The translations under genes were made by a program, and so were the position numbers. The notes beneath the pieces are model-generated. The model made no database searches and had not been told where the DNA came from. It saw only the letters and a program-made list of their open reading frames with translations. Positions 1-9,360 of a stretch of DNA of 35,000 nucleotides are shown in pieces; positions within the stretch are counted from its first letter, which is position 1, and every line of letters starts with the position of its first letter. The stretch comes from Tubiluchus corallicola. Its lineage: Eukaryota; Priapulida; Priapulimorpha; Priapulimorphida; Tubiluchidae. The DNA lies in the NCBI GenBank assembly GCA_030141605.1, contig JAQGDQ010000500.1, positions 1-35,000 on the forward strand. Reading direction: 5' to 3'.

Positions 1-61
1 TAGTAGCAGTAGCAGTAGCAGTAGCAGTAGCAGTAGCAGTAGCAGTAGCAGTAGTAGTAGC

Positions 62-141
<80 letters not shown>

Positions 142-219
142 CAGTAGTAGTAGTAGTAGTAGTAGTAGAAGTAGTAGTAGTAGTACTAGTAGTAGTAGTA
201 GAAGTAGCAGTAGTAGTAC

Positions 220-273
<54 letters not shown>

Positions 274-291
274 AAGTAGTAGTAGTACTAC

Positions 292-336
<45 letters not shown>

Positions 337-363
337 AAGTAGTAGTAGTAGTAGTAGTAGTTG
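1..363. repeat. (TAG)n / (TAGCAG)n microsatellite
   Basis: The window opens inside a trinucleotide array. TAGCAG hexamers (about 1-50) pass into nearly pure TAG with scattered TAC, AAG and CAG variants, ending at about 363. It has the same motif as the ACT/AGT tails of the two retrotransposon 3' ends at 32.6-34.7 kb, so it may be the tail of a third copy. No element body is visible to its right, where a minus-strand copy would need one. The left end is cut by the window. Confidence 0.95.
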
Positions 364-500
364 AGTAGTTGTTGTTGTTGTTGTTGTTGTTGCTGCTGCT
401 GATGCAGTCGTCGTCATTGTCGTGATTGTCGCTGTTTTGTTGTCCTTGTTGCTGGTACTCCTCCCTACTATTGCTGCTGTTGCTGCTGCTGCTGCAGAGA
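364..500. repeat. TTG / TGC trinucleotide blocks
   Basis: A (TTG)n run at about 369-392 changes into TGC triplets, followed by irregular GTC/GTT-rich sequence and a second (TGC)n run at 471-495. It directly follows the TAG array and probably arose from it by slippage and substitution. Confidence 0.85.
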
Positions 501-959
501 ATTTTTTTACGTTCTTTTTGTACAAGTTTACAAAGTAATTTATTACTTACTTTGATGGATGATGATAATGATAACAGAAGCGATGAGAAATAGAGGCTGA
601 CTTTTAATGCCAAGCATTTGATGTACGATGGGCAGTAGTCAAAAGCTGAAGTAGACAGTGAATACAGTCATTACTGGACTAATTAGACTTTCACCTCATT
701 GGCTTAACGTTTACGTGCGTGTCTCTAAGAAGCCGAGAATGTATTGAATACCGAAACTTCGATTTTATACAAGAAGTGCAACAGCCCGTGAAACATATAC
801 ACATTGAAACTCCATATAAAGATAGAAAAAAGTGGAAAATGTCTAGTTAAGATAACTCGGCAAATAACCAAAAGTGTTATTAAGATAGTTGAAGATCGTA
901 GTAAAACTTAAAGAATGTGCAGTCAAAGCTGATTCACAAAAAAAGCGGTTGAAAATGCT
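501..959. other. Non-coding stretch, no gene seen
   Basis: AT-rich unique-looking DNA with stops in all frames. From about 840 onward, fragments such as AATGTCTAGTTAAGAT resemble the 35-bp minisatellite that follows, so the array may extend further left in very degenerate form. Confidence 0.6.
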
Positions 960-1440
960 TAATTGTGATAGCCTATCAAAATTCAGAGACGTTTAGTTAG
1001 GGCATGACCTTGAAGCATCCAAGATGTTTAGTAGGCACTTCCACAAGGAATCTAAAATGACTTATTTGGATAGTTTCTCGACGAAGCCAAAGTATCTAAT
1101 TTGGACAGATCCACGAAGAAGCCAAAATGTCTAACATGGACAGATCCTCGGAGAAGCCAAAATGTTTAATTTGGACAGATCCACGAAGAAGCCAAAATGT
1201 TTACTAGGGACACGTTCACCAAAAACATGAAATCATATTTGATTAGGACGCAACCACTAAGAATACAAAATGTCCAGTAAAGTCCAGTATCTACAAGGAT
1301 TCCAAGTCTAGTCATGGTACTCTACAAAGAATCCAAAATGTCTAATCAGGACAGATTCCATCAGGAATCTAAACTGACTGGTTAGGACAGATTCACAAAG
1401 AACCCAATATGTACAGTTAAGTAGAGCCACAAAGAGTTGG
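960..1440. repeat. Degenerate 35-bp minisatellite
   Basis: Four adjacent 35-bp units around 1083-1222 all begin GAAGCCAAA and contain TCTAATTTGGACAGATCC. On both sides, more diverged copies (AATCTAAAATGACTTATTTGGA, shortened and lengthened) keep the pattern GAA-CC-AAAATGT-TAA-GGACAGAT-CAC. No open reading frame spans it. It looks like an old array that is no longer being homogenised. Confidence 0.8.
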
Positions 1441-1655
1441 CACACTATGTTGCCCTAACTGATTCGTTATTATAAATCTCCACGGTAATCAACAAACGGC
1501 AGGTAAATCTCCCAGGTGAGTGAAACTAATGATTCCATAAGCTGTTATATTGCGTTCTGCATAATATATAGATTAAATTACGCGCTGCATATGAACTCAA
1601 CATGCTACAGGGCAGTTAGACTGACGCTTGAAATGTTGTAATAATAAAACAGCAG

Positions 1656-2600
1656 TAGCGTATAATAATGACAAATGATATTGATAATGATAACGACAGC
1701 TACAGCAACAATGACAGCAACAGCAACAACAGAGTAACAGCAGTAACGTATAATAATGACAAATGATATTGATAATGATAGCAACAAATGATATTGATAA
1801 CGGTAACGACAGCTACAGTGACAGTGACAGCAACAGTAACAGCAGTAGCGTATAATAATGGCGAATGATATTGATAACGATAACGATAACGACAGCTACA
1901 GCAACAGCAACAACAGCAGTAACTGCAGTAGCGTATAATAATGGCGAATGATATTGATAACGATAGCGACAAATGATATTGATAACGGTAACGACAGCTA
2001 CAGCAACAGTGACAGTAACAGTGACAGCAACAGTGACAGCAACAGCAACAACAGCAGTAACAGCAGTAGCGTATAATAATGGCGAATGATATTGATAATG
2101 ATAGCGACAAATGATATTGATAACGGTAACAACAGCTACAGCAACAGTGACAGCAACAGCAACAACAGCAGTAACAGCAGTAGCATATAATAATGGCGAA
2201 TGATATTGATAATGATAGCGACGAATGATATTGATAACGGTAACGACAGCTACAGCAACAATGACAGCAACAGCAACAACAGCAGTAGCGTATAATAATG
2301 ACAAATGATATTGATAACGATAACGACAGCTACAGCAACAGTGACAGCAACAGCAACAACGGCAGTAACGTATAGACCCGGGCATAACAGTGACAAATAA
2401 TAATGATAGTAATAAAGACAAATGATATTGATAACGGTAATGACAGCTACAGCAACAGTGGCAACAACAGCAACAACAGCAGTAACAGCAGTAGCGTATA
2501 ATAATGACAAATGATATTGATAACGATAACGATAACGACAGCTACAGCAACATTGACAGTGACAGCAACAACAGCAGTAGCGTATAGACCCGAGCATAAT
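1656..2600. repeat. Compound VNTR, ~9 units of 83-138 bp
   Basis: About nine units each start with GCGTATAATAATG, continue with AATGATATTGATAA, a variable number of CGATAA hexamers, GACAGCTACAGCAACA, a variable number of GACAGCAACAGT-type hexamers, and end with CAACAACAGCAGTAACAG. Length differs between units because of the internal hexamer blocks, so this is a minisatellite whose units contain microsatellites. Two units carry GTATAGACCCGRGCATA instead of the usual start (about 2370 and 2581, the second closing the array). Long minus-strand open frames here are repeat artefacts rich in Ala/Val/Tyr/His. Confidence 0.93.
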
Positions 2601-2917
2601 AATAATTTGTCATAAAACATTAAAAGAGGATGTCACTATAGTGTGACGTCACAAAGTAAACCTAGCAAAAAACTTATTACATGAACAATGATAAGAATAA
2701 CGAGAACAAAACAGGTTTCACGGCGAAACAAATCTGCTTATGAGGCTACGTCACGAACGAGTAATCCATTATCGTCACAAAGAAGGCCAGTGGCCGCTCC
2801 AGACAAAAAGTTACATGAGGGTGAAAATATCATCATCATCATCATCATTTAACGGGAAATGAAAATGTGAACAAATGTCCAAGAGGGGAAATCTTCGTGT
2901 AGCATTTTAGCTACCTG
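2601..2917. other. Non-coding; CRE palindrome and (ATC)n tract
   Basis: It contains a perfect cAMP-response-element octamer TGACGTCA at 2644-2651 inside the imperfect palindrome GTCACTATAGTGTGAC, and a short (ATC)n tract at about 2829-2849. The ATC tract lies about 70 bp beyond the end of the minus-strand RT remnant at 2918-3154, where that element's 3' tail could be. No gene seen. Confidence 0.55.
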
Positions 2918-3154
2918 TCAACGTTGTGAAAGCAGGTAAAGATACAGTTGACAACTTGATGGGCGAATACATTTCCGATAATGTATTCCACGGATGAGAG
3001 TCGTAGAGGAAATTATCTTTGACCATCTGTCACCCAAAATGTTTGTGTAATTGCGTCTGAGGAACGTCAGTTTCAGCGCTTTATAATTTGCTCTTAATGA
3101 CCACAGTTCAGATTTATACACAAATACAGTTTCAACTAAGGCAGAAATATTCAC
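2918..3154 (-). pseudogene. Non-LTR retrotransposon RT C-terminal remnant
   Basis: A minus-strand open frame of 78 codons includes ALVETVFVYKSELWSL near its start, then FLRRNYTNILGDRW and SKIIS. This pattern (a VYxSELWSL strand, then a basic FxRR..ILG.RW stretch and an IS motif) is typical of the region downstream of the reverse-transcriptase catalytic core in non-LTR elements of the RTE/CR1/L2 kind. There is no catalytic FADD box, no endonuclease, and the frame closes within about 20 codons upstream, so it is a short 5'-truncated or decayed fragment. The + strand fragment at 20862-21107 carries the same QRRN..NILG.RW.K.IS landmark and is probably the same lineage. Confidence 0.6.
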
Positions 3155-4147
3155 GTTCCAATTTCTGTTTGCAAAGAAATCTTTCTGTTCTCAAAAACGT
3201 TTGTGAGTTTTGGATGTTAAATTTAATCTAAATAACATTCAACTTAAAACAACACGACTACTTATAAACATAACGAAATTGTTTTACGAAATCCTTGTGT
3301 TATGTGTACGTATATACTCGTTTGTATACATGTAAAAAGGAGGACTGTGTGTTGCAGAGCACAGCTTAGCAACACTCAATTGGCTGCGCTCGAGAGGTAA
3401 AGGGTTGAGGGTTAGCAGCCGAAACTCGACTCTCAAGTTCCTCCTGATGACTCCAGAAAATTGTATTTGTATTTGTTTTTGTCTTCCTTACTCCTTTCAT
3501 AACATATTCCTTGAAAAATATTATAACTATACGTATACAAAATTTCTCTTCATCATTAATACAAACTATTTGATGATTATAATTACACTCCTGCAAAAAT
3601 GAGAATATAATCACCTCTGAAAAAACTAAAACTATAATATGTAAACCTACTCCCATGACCTTCTTTCTCCAAACTGTTTTTTAGCACTATCCTGTTCTTA
3701 CTGACCTACCTTACTTTTCCTTTTTCACATTTATTACATAATTCTTTTCTCTCTAGTACAAACTACATATACTAACAAATGCCAGGTGCCACTTGCTGGT
3801 CGGCCGCTGCTTTGCGATATACTTCAGTACAACCTAAACATGTGCTCGCATCTAGCATAGCCTCTTTGGTTATTGGTTTTTAGATTGGTTTTCATAAACA
3901 ATAACATTCCATTATCTTCTCTGTTGACTCTCTACTGTTGATTCGTACCTGTTGTGAAAATGTAAAAACCTGTCGACATAACTTGACATCGTGTGCCAAA
4001 GATATGATTAACGCTCCATTAACGTGATTACGCATCAGCAATACGAAGCCTTGGGAGGATTGTTTGCGACTCGGCAACACGGAATAGAATTTTTACAAGA
4101 GTCATAACTGTGACAAGTAATTCAAGAGTGTGACGATGTAATTCAAC
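3155..4147. other. Intergenic, no supported gene
   Basis: AT-rich sequence with only short open frames. A slightly GC-richer segment at about 3380-3450 (GCTCGAGAGGTAAAGGG... CAGCCGAAACTCGACTC) looks like the edge of some dispersed element, but I cannot identify tRNA-type A and B boxes in it. Confidence 0.5.
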
Positions 4148-4335
4148 GAAACGTAGCGTGGAACAGAACGAAACGTGACGTGGAACAGAACGAAACGTGG
4201 CGTGGAAGAGAAGGAAACGTGGCGTGGAACAGAACGAAACGTAGCGTGGAACAGAACGAAACGTGGCGTGGAACAGAACGAAACGTGGCGTGGAACAGAA
4301 CGAAACGCAGCGTGGAACACAACGAAACGTGGCGC
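4148..4335. repeat. 22-bp minisatellite, ~8.5 units
   Basis: The unit is GAAACGTGGCGTGGAACAGA plus AC, 22 bp, repeated eight times with a partial ninth. Substitutions are confined mainly to the 9th base (G/A, giving GTGGCG, GTAGCG, GTGACG) and one unit with GAAGAGAAG. Since 22 is not a multiple of 3, each strand shows overlapping spurious frames. Relatively CpG-rich for this window. Confidence 0.95.
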
Positions 4336-4412
4336 AGAAACATTTTGCAACGAGATTGTAGAAAGACAAACGAGTTAAAAGCGTTTGAGTACTTTTGAAA
4401 TATCAGAAGCCG

Positions 4413-4783
4413 TTTTTGCAAAGAAGCCAAATATGTAATGAATTAACAGACCCGTAGAAAACAAAGCGATGCAGTGAAAGTTTAGTTTGTAAACAAACTT
4501 AAGGGAATTGAATTGAACTACTTTGCGAGTTAAGAAAACCCCTTTTTGGGAAACAGGTAAACTTTCTTTTATTAATAGGTCCCAGATATTTGTAGCTTTG
4601 GTCACAATGTCTTTGCAATTAAAACGAGAAAACATGAATTAACAGACCTGAAGAAAAAAAGAGATACAGAAAAAGTGTGGCAAGGTGTTGGTAAACAAAG
4701 TTAAGAGAATTGAACTGCTTTGCACATTAAGAGAAGGTCTGTTAGCGAACTTTCTTTTATTAATAATAGGTCTCAGTTATTTG
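4413..4783 (+). repeat. ~190-bp repeat, copies A and B in tandem
   Basis: Copy A (about 4413-4591) and copy B (about 4592-4783) are adjacent direct repeats sharing ATGAATTAACAGACC, TTTAGTTTGTAAACAAA / GGTAAACAAAGTTAAG, GAATTGAACT, CTTTGCACATTAAGAGAA and ACTTTCTTTTATTAATA followed by GGTCYCAG. Copy B is much closer to copy C at 5503-5701 than to copy A. Confidence 0.85.
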
Positions 4784-4853
4784 TCGTGGTGCTAAAGTTG
4801 TCGCTGGGGTGTTTTGGGGAGAGCCAACAACCGACATTGGCAGGTTTATCAGC

Positions 4854-5140
4854 CATCAGCCAATATATCATGGCACCTGAGTCAAAACATTATTATAACC
4901 ACCCCACTGTTTAAGCCTATTGCTTGTCCTCTAATCTTGCTACCAAGTGTGAAAAACTACGACATTCACAGAGAAGCCCAGTAACCCAGTTCCATACAAA
5001 CATGTAGCAGTAGCAAGTACATACATATATTGGAAACAGTGTAGAAACAGATGTCAGCACTGACTTAGTGGTAGTGAAAAACAAAAGTTTAAAACTAGAA
5101 ATCAAAATTAATGATAAACTGTAAATTAAATGCTCGCATC
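4854..5140 (+). repeat. Left arm of long inverted repeat
   Basis: It runs from CATCAGCCAATATATCATGG to AAATGCTCGCATC and is the reverse complement, at roughly 90% identity, of 6371-6663. The arms are about 290 bp and separated by 1.23 kb. I see no transposase and no clear target-site duplication outside the arms, so it could be a non-autonomous DNA transposon with long terminal inverted repeats, or an inverted segmental duplication. Confidence 0.88.
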
Positions 5141-5502
5141 TGTTCACATTTTTTTCAGATTATTTTCATTACATTTTTTTCTTTCACAAGCCCTGCTATT
5201 TGATTGTCCGCAACACATTTACATTCGTGTATAAGTGAACAGTGTTTGAGGCTTTTCCTGTGCAGTATTTCTTATTTGTATTACGTTCATTGTAGGCCCT
5301 TTCACTAGATATTGTACATGAAACTATTGTAAATGTGTAATGTGAAATAAATGACTTATCACTTATTTTTCTTCACTTAAGGCTTTGCCTATGAAATTGG
5401 TTGCTGATTGTATAATCAGTTACACTGAAAATGACAGCTAGTGTTCTGCAAGAGAAATGTTTGATATGATTTTAGTATTTTATGTTTTACAGCTGTTTTT
5501 GC

Positions 5503-5701
5503 AGCTTTGGTCACAATGTCTTTGCAATTGAAACGAGAAGACATGAATTAACAGACCTAAAAAAGAGATACAGAAAAAGTGTGGCAAGGTGTTTGTAAAC
5601 AAAGTTAAGAGGATTGAACTGCTTTGCACATTTAGAGAAAGCCTGTTAACGTACATAGTTAAACTTTCTTTTATTAATAAGAGGTCCCAGTTATTTGTGG
5701 T
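5503..5701 (+). repeat. ~190-bp repeat, copy C
   Basis: It begins GCTTTGGTCACAATGTCTTT and ends near GGTCCCAGTTATTTGTGG. It matches copy B nearly throughout, with small indels. Lying within the spacer of the inverted repeat, it places one copy of this family inside that structure and two just outside its left arm. Confidence 0.87.
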
Positions 5702-5779
5702 TTTGTTTACAAAATTTTCGCAATGATCGAAGGAAACAACAAGTCAAAACAAACATCATGAAACAATTAACGTGAAAGT

Positions 5780-5861
5780 GTGGGTTTCAATTAAAGTAAA
5801 CCAGTGGGTTTCATTTAAAGTAAACCAGTGGGCTTCATTTAAAGTAAACCAGTGGGCTTCA
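5780..5861 (+). repeat. 24-bp tandem repeat, 3.4 copies
   Basis: The unit is GTGGGYTTCATTTAAAGTAA plus ACCA, repeated three times plus a partial copy, almost identical. Confidence 0.92.
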
Positions 5862-5979
5862 AACTGTTTGCCATAATTAAACATGAGTCCTCTCGTCTGA
5901 CGGAAATTAGGCAAGTAGAGCGAGAGAGAAAACGTTAAGTACGATCGATTTCTGACTCACCTGAAATACCTCCATTACG

Positions 5980-5993
5980 GTCGCCATGGTAAC
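5980..5993 (+). promoter_or_regulatory. Consensus RFX X-box with adjacent CCAAT
   Basis: GTCGCCATGGTAAC fits the 14-bp imperfect palindrome bound by RFX factors (GTNRCC-N2-RGYAAC). A CCAAT pentamer follows immediately (ACCAATAGG, about 5992-6000). No gene start is recognisable nearby, so the target is unknown. Confidence 0.5.
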
Positions 5994-6217
5994 CAATAGG
6001 TAAACAACATAACAAAGTCAATTCACGTAATAGATTAATTGGCATTTTATTTTCGCTGGCGGTACCCGAAGGTTCCTTGTCGTGCGGCAAGCTTCCGCTT
6101 TACTGATGCATTTTAAAATTGGAAAGTCGTGAATTTATTGTACTGAGTCATTTTCTGACACACTTTTGCAATTAAACCAATAAGTTTTTGTCCCACTTTT
6201 TTGTTATTAGCTTTGTG

Positions 6218-6230
6218 GTTGCTAAGCAAC
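6218..6230 (+). promoter_or_regulatory. X-box-like perfect palindrome
   Basis: GTTGCTAAGCAAC is a perfect inverted repeat of GTTGCT around a single central base, an allowed RFX-type arrangement. It lies 225 bp from the consensus X-box at 5980. No associated coding region is visible. Confidence 0.4.
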
Positions 6231-6370
6231 TTAATATTTCCTAATAGAAAATAGAAACCCTAGCGAAGCCATACTTAATTATATTAACGCCCACATGTTT
6301 TGTTCTATTGAGTGAAAGAACTTCGATTAGTGGTGAAAAATTTGTGAACAAAATCACAAATAATGTCTCG

Positions 6371-6663
6371 GATGCGAGCATTTAATTTACAGTTTATTAT
6401 TAATTTTGATTTGTAGTTTTAAACTTTTGTTTTTCACTACCACTAAGTCAGTGCTGACATCTGTTTGTACACTTGGAAGTTTCCAATATATGTATGTACT
6501 TGCTACTGCTATATGTTTGTATGGAACTTGGTTACTGGGCTTCTCAGTGAATGTAGTAACTTTTCACACTTTGTAACAAGATTAGAGGACAAGCAATAGG
6601 CTTAAGCACTTGTGTGGTTATAATAACGTTTTGACTCAGGTGCCATGATATATTGACTGATGG
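6371..6663 (-). repeat. Right arm of long inverted repeat
   Basis: Reverse complement of 4854-5140, running from GATGCGAGCATTTAATTTAC to CCATGATATATTGACTGATG. Differences from the left arm are scattered substitutions and a few short indels. Confidence 0.88.
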
Positions 6664-7285
6664 ATTTACTTTGACTTTTGTTTACTACTGTTGATTATGT
6701 TTACCATTTTTGTATATATGTGGACTGACTATGAGACTATGATTTTGAGTAAACTACGGATCGCAATGTTAAACCATGTTTTCATCCAGTGATTTCATCT
6801 GTTTAACATAAAATACTAAAATCATATCATATCACTCGTTAATCGTTTCATGTTTTGATGAACAACTCTAATCCTATTTTGGAGAGAAACTAAGGACCGA
6901 AGCTCTTGGTAGCACAAGGTTCACAGTGTCTTGTAAGTCAACCAGTGAACACATAATGTGATGTATAATATGTGCCATATGTTACATCAGATTTAGAATA
7001 TCAAAGACACGTAAGAAAACGAGAGCATGTCAAGACAGTGAGAGAACGAATGTTTTACTGAGAAATTTACTCCTTCGTGAAGTTTAACAATTACATATCT
7101 CCCATCTTGCTCTACGATTCAGACCTGTGGAGCTTGATAGTAATTAATTAACTACAATTTGACGCTTACACAGATCGTTGCTTTCGAAACTTTGTCAAGT
7201 GTAACCTTATGTGTTTTATTAGTTCACTATTACACCCATACTTGAAAGGATATTCAACCATTGGCAGCACCTCCCATAGTCTATT
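6664..7285. other. Intergenic, no gene seen
   Basis: AT-rich with only short frames. The one structured item is the 25-bp exact inverse match to the spacer (6805-6829 against 5462-5486). Confidence 0.5.
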
Positions 7286-7412
7286 TCCGTTCACCGGAAA
7301 TAAGAGGTATAAGTTTCGCAAAAAAAACGGCCGAAAATGGCCATTTTTGGAGGTTTTTCGCTCCCCCTATTCGTCCCGGTGGGCCCGATTCGAAAAATAA
7401 ACCCCCAATGGC
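7286..7412 (+). repeat. Dispersed ~127-bp repeat, copy 1
   Basis: It holds AAATAAGAG, AACGGCCGAAAATGGCCAT, GGAGGTTTTTCGC and GGGCCCGATTCGAAAAATAA in order, ending in ACCCCCAATG. The same string, about 85-90% identical, occurs inverted at 25128-25255. It is GC-richer than its surroundings. No coding potential; probably a short interspersed or MITE-like element, but termini and target-site duplications are unclear. Confidence 0.85.
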
Positions 7413-7493
7413 ACGACACTAGATCGAGACTTTTCGTTTGATGTGTAAATCGCCGCAAATGGTGCCGCCGTTGAAGTTGTAGCCTCGAATCTT

Positions 7494-7527
<34 letters not shown>

Positions 7528-7629
7528 TATTTACATATATTCACATATAAGTATATGTATAAGTGTAAGTGTAAGTGTAAGTGTAAGTGTAAGTGTAAGT
7601 GTAAGTGTAAGTGTAAGTGTAAGTGTAAG
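7494..7629. repeat. (CA)n(TA)n and (AAGTGT)n microsatellites
   Basis: CA dinucleotides (7494-7510) run into TA dinucleotides (7511-7527), then AT-rich sequence, then about eleven to twelve uninterrupted AAGTGT hexamers at 7561-7629, followed by more TATATG-type sequence to about 7680. Confidence 0.93.
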
Positions 7630-8446
7630 TATGTATATATGTATAAGTATATATATATCTTCGTATATATGTATATATTAATCGCGTACCACCAACAATA
7701 ATATATACGATAGTTTAAATTATTTTCTGTAACTGTTAATTTTAATTGTAACTCACTCTTGTAATTGTATTGCTTATAATTATTTGTACTTTTTAGTAGT
7801 TAATTTTGCTTGATTTAATTTAAATCGTTTTTATTCTCATTGTTTTAACGCATGATATTGTAACGTGTAATTTACTTATTTAAAATTGTCTCTTAATTTT
7901 ACTAACTACGTGGACCATTATGTAACTTCTACTATGTAGATAATTGTAGCTCATTGTAACATATTTCTCCGTTCCATTGACCGCTTAATTCTGTGACTTT
8001 GTTAACTGTTCCAACATGTCCTCTATTTTTTATGTTTTGCCAAAATTTTATTGCTGTCGCCACTGCTTTCACGCCAGTTTACATGAATGGCTTTATGAAA
8101 GGCTCTCCCCCCCAGCCACGAGTTTAGCTTGTGTTTAAATTGCATAATATTTATAGCCTGGGTTTACAAACAGCAAAGCCCATCAGCATCTAAGATTACT
8201 TTAGTCGTTTAGATTAATTAAGGTTTGCGATACTTTTGCAGTCAGGTTCTGCACAAGTTTCGTGAACAAGATTCGACGCATTCTGTCGTATGACGTGCTG
8301 CGTGAATTGCTGCTGCCATCTAGCAGGAAAAATTACAAATTTATATCACAAGATCACAGGTTTTACGAATAAATTGCCGAATTTAATCTTAAAAGTTTCC
8401 CGTTACTACAAACGTTTAAAAACTGGCTAACGTAACGCTCGAAAAA
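7630..8446. other. Intergenic, no gene seen
   Basis: Strongly AT-rich with no open frame of note and no repeat beyond TATATG-like sequence at the left edge. Confidence 0.5.
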
Positions 8447-8680
8447 TTAAATATTCAACTTGCTCACATTGCGCAGCAGCAATTTTATGGTTTTAAAAAT
8501 GGCGAAAATATCGATCGCCATATTGTGCTTGACGTTTCTCTTGTTTGATGCAATAAATTTCAAATTTTCAAAATTTTCGTAGCGCCTTTGTTTGTTATTA
8601 TGATTTACGGTCAAACTTGAATCTGAAATTGAAGGTCGTTTGCGTTTCTTCGCCATTTTCTCCTTGTCTATTGTTGCCAT
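8447..8680 (-). CDS. Possible small basic protein or first exon
   Basis: An ATG at 8680 opens 77 codons on the minus strand, starting MATIDKEKMAKKRKRPSISD, with a KKRKRP stretch like a monopartite nuclear localisation signal and further basic residues (NKQRRYENF, SNKRNVK). Unlike most frames here it is not repeat-derived, though a longer artefactual frame runs into it from the pentamer array. Near its 3' end, CGCAATGTGAGC would make a good splice donor, so this could be a first coding exon with the rest at lower coordinates. I recognise no family and find no clear downstream exon. It may equally be a chance frame. Confidence 0.25.
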   Translation of the reverse strand: MATIDKEKMAKKRKRPSISDSSLTVNHNNKQRRYENFENLKFIASNKRNVKHNMAIDIFAIFKTIKLLLRNVSKLNI

Positions 8681-8740
8681 AAACACCAATTGTAAGTGTA
8701 CGGGGTGCAACATAACATTTAGTACAGATTTATTTATGAC

Positions 8741-9360
8741 ATAACATAACATAACATAACATAACATAACATAACATAACGTAACGTAACGTAACGTAAC
8801 GTAACGTAACGTAACGTAACGTAACGTGACGTAACGTAACGTAACGTGACGTAACGTAACGTAACGTAACGTAACGTAACGTAACGTGACGTAACGTAAC
8901 GTGACGTAACGTAACGTAACATAACGTAAAATAACATAACATAACACAACATAACATAACATAACATAACATAACATAACATAACATAACATAACATAAC
9001 ATAACATAACATAACATAACATAACATAACATAACATAACATAACATAACATAACATAACATAACATAACATAACATAACATAACATAACATAACATAAC
9101 ATAACATAACATAACATAACATAACATAACATAACATAACATAACATAACATAACATAACATAACATAACATAACATAACATAACATAACATAACATAAC
9201 CTAACTTAACCTCATTTAACCTAACCTAATCTAACCTAACACAACACAAGGCAACACAACACAACACATCCTAGCCTAACCTAACCTAACCTAACCTAAC
9301 AGAGCACAGCACAGCGTAGCGTAACATAACATAACATAACATAACATAACATAACATAAC
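8741..9360. repeat. Pentanucleotide array (NTAAC)n, 124 units
   Basis: The entire 620 bp reads in one unbroken 5-bp register. Domains: ATAAC (8741-8780), GTAAC with interspersed GTGAC (8781-8920), ATAAC (about 8921-9200), CTAAC variants (9201-9240), ACAAC (9241-9265), CTAAC (about 9271-9300), ACAGC/GTAGC (9301-9320) and ATAAC again (to 9360). The minus-strand frames with Met-Leu-Cys-Tyr-Val repeats are artefacts of a stop-free pentamer. The array is bounded on both sides by TTAGTACAGAT (8719-8729 and 9364-9374). Confidence 0.97.

Larger units (their letters stand above)
5141..6370. other. Spacer of the inverted repeat
   Basis: No open frame of note. It contains copy C of the ~190-bp repeat, a 24-bp tandem repeat, two X-box-like palindromes (5980-5993, 6218-6230) and a 25-bp segment (5462-5486) exactly reverse-complementary to 6805-6829, outside the right arm. 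Confidence 0.6.

Noticed and set aside
1605-2597. Long minus-strand frames rich in Ala, Val, Tyr and His
   Set aside because: They are overlapping readings of the compound VNTR in more than one frame, with no start context or non-repeat sequence.
3366-3656. tRNA-derived SINE or small gene near GCTCGAGAGGTAAAGGG
   Set aside because: I could not find A- and B-box promoter motifs or a poly(A)/repeat tail, and the open frames overlap on both strands.
8447-9197. Minus-strand frames of Met-Leu-Cys-Tyr-Val repeats
   Set aside because: A stop-free pentamer is open in all three frames at once; this is an array artefact. Only the non-repeat end (8447-8680) was kept, at low confidence.
9271-9300. (CCTAA)n resembling the TTAGG telomere repeat of arthropods
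   Set aside because: Only about five units, in the same 5-bp register as the surrounding ATAAC/GTAAC array, so it is a local variant and not a telomeric tract.
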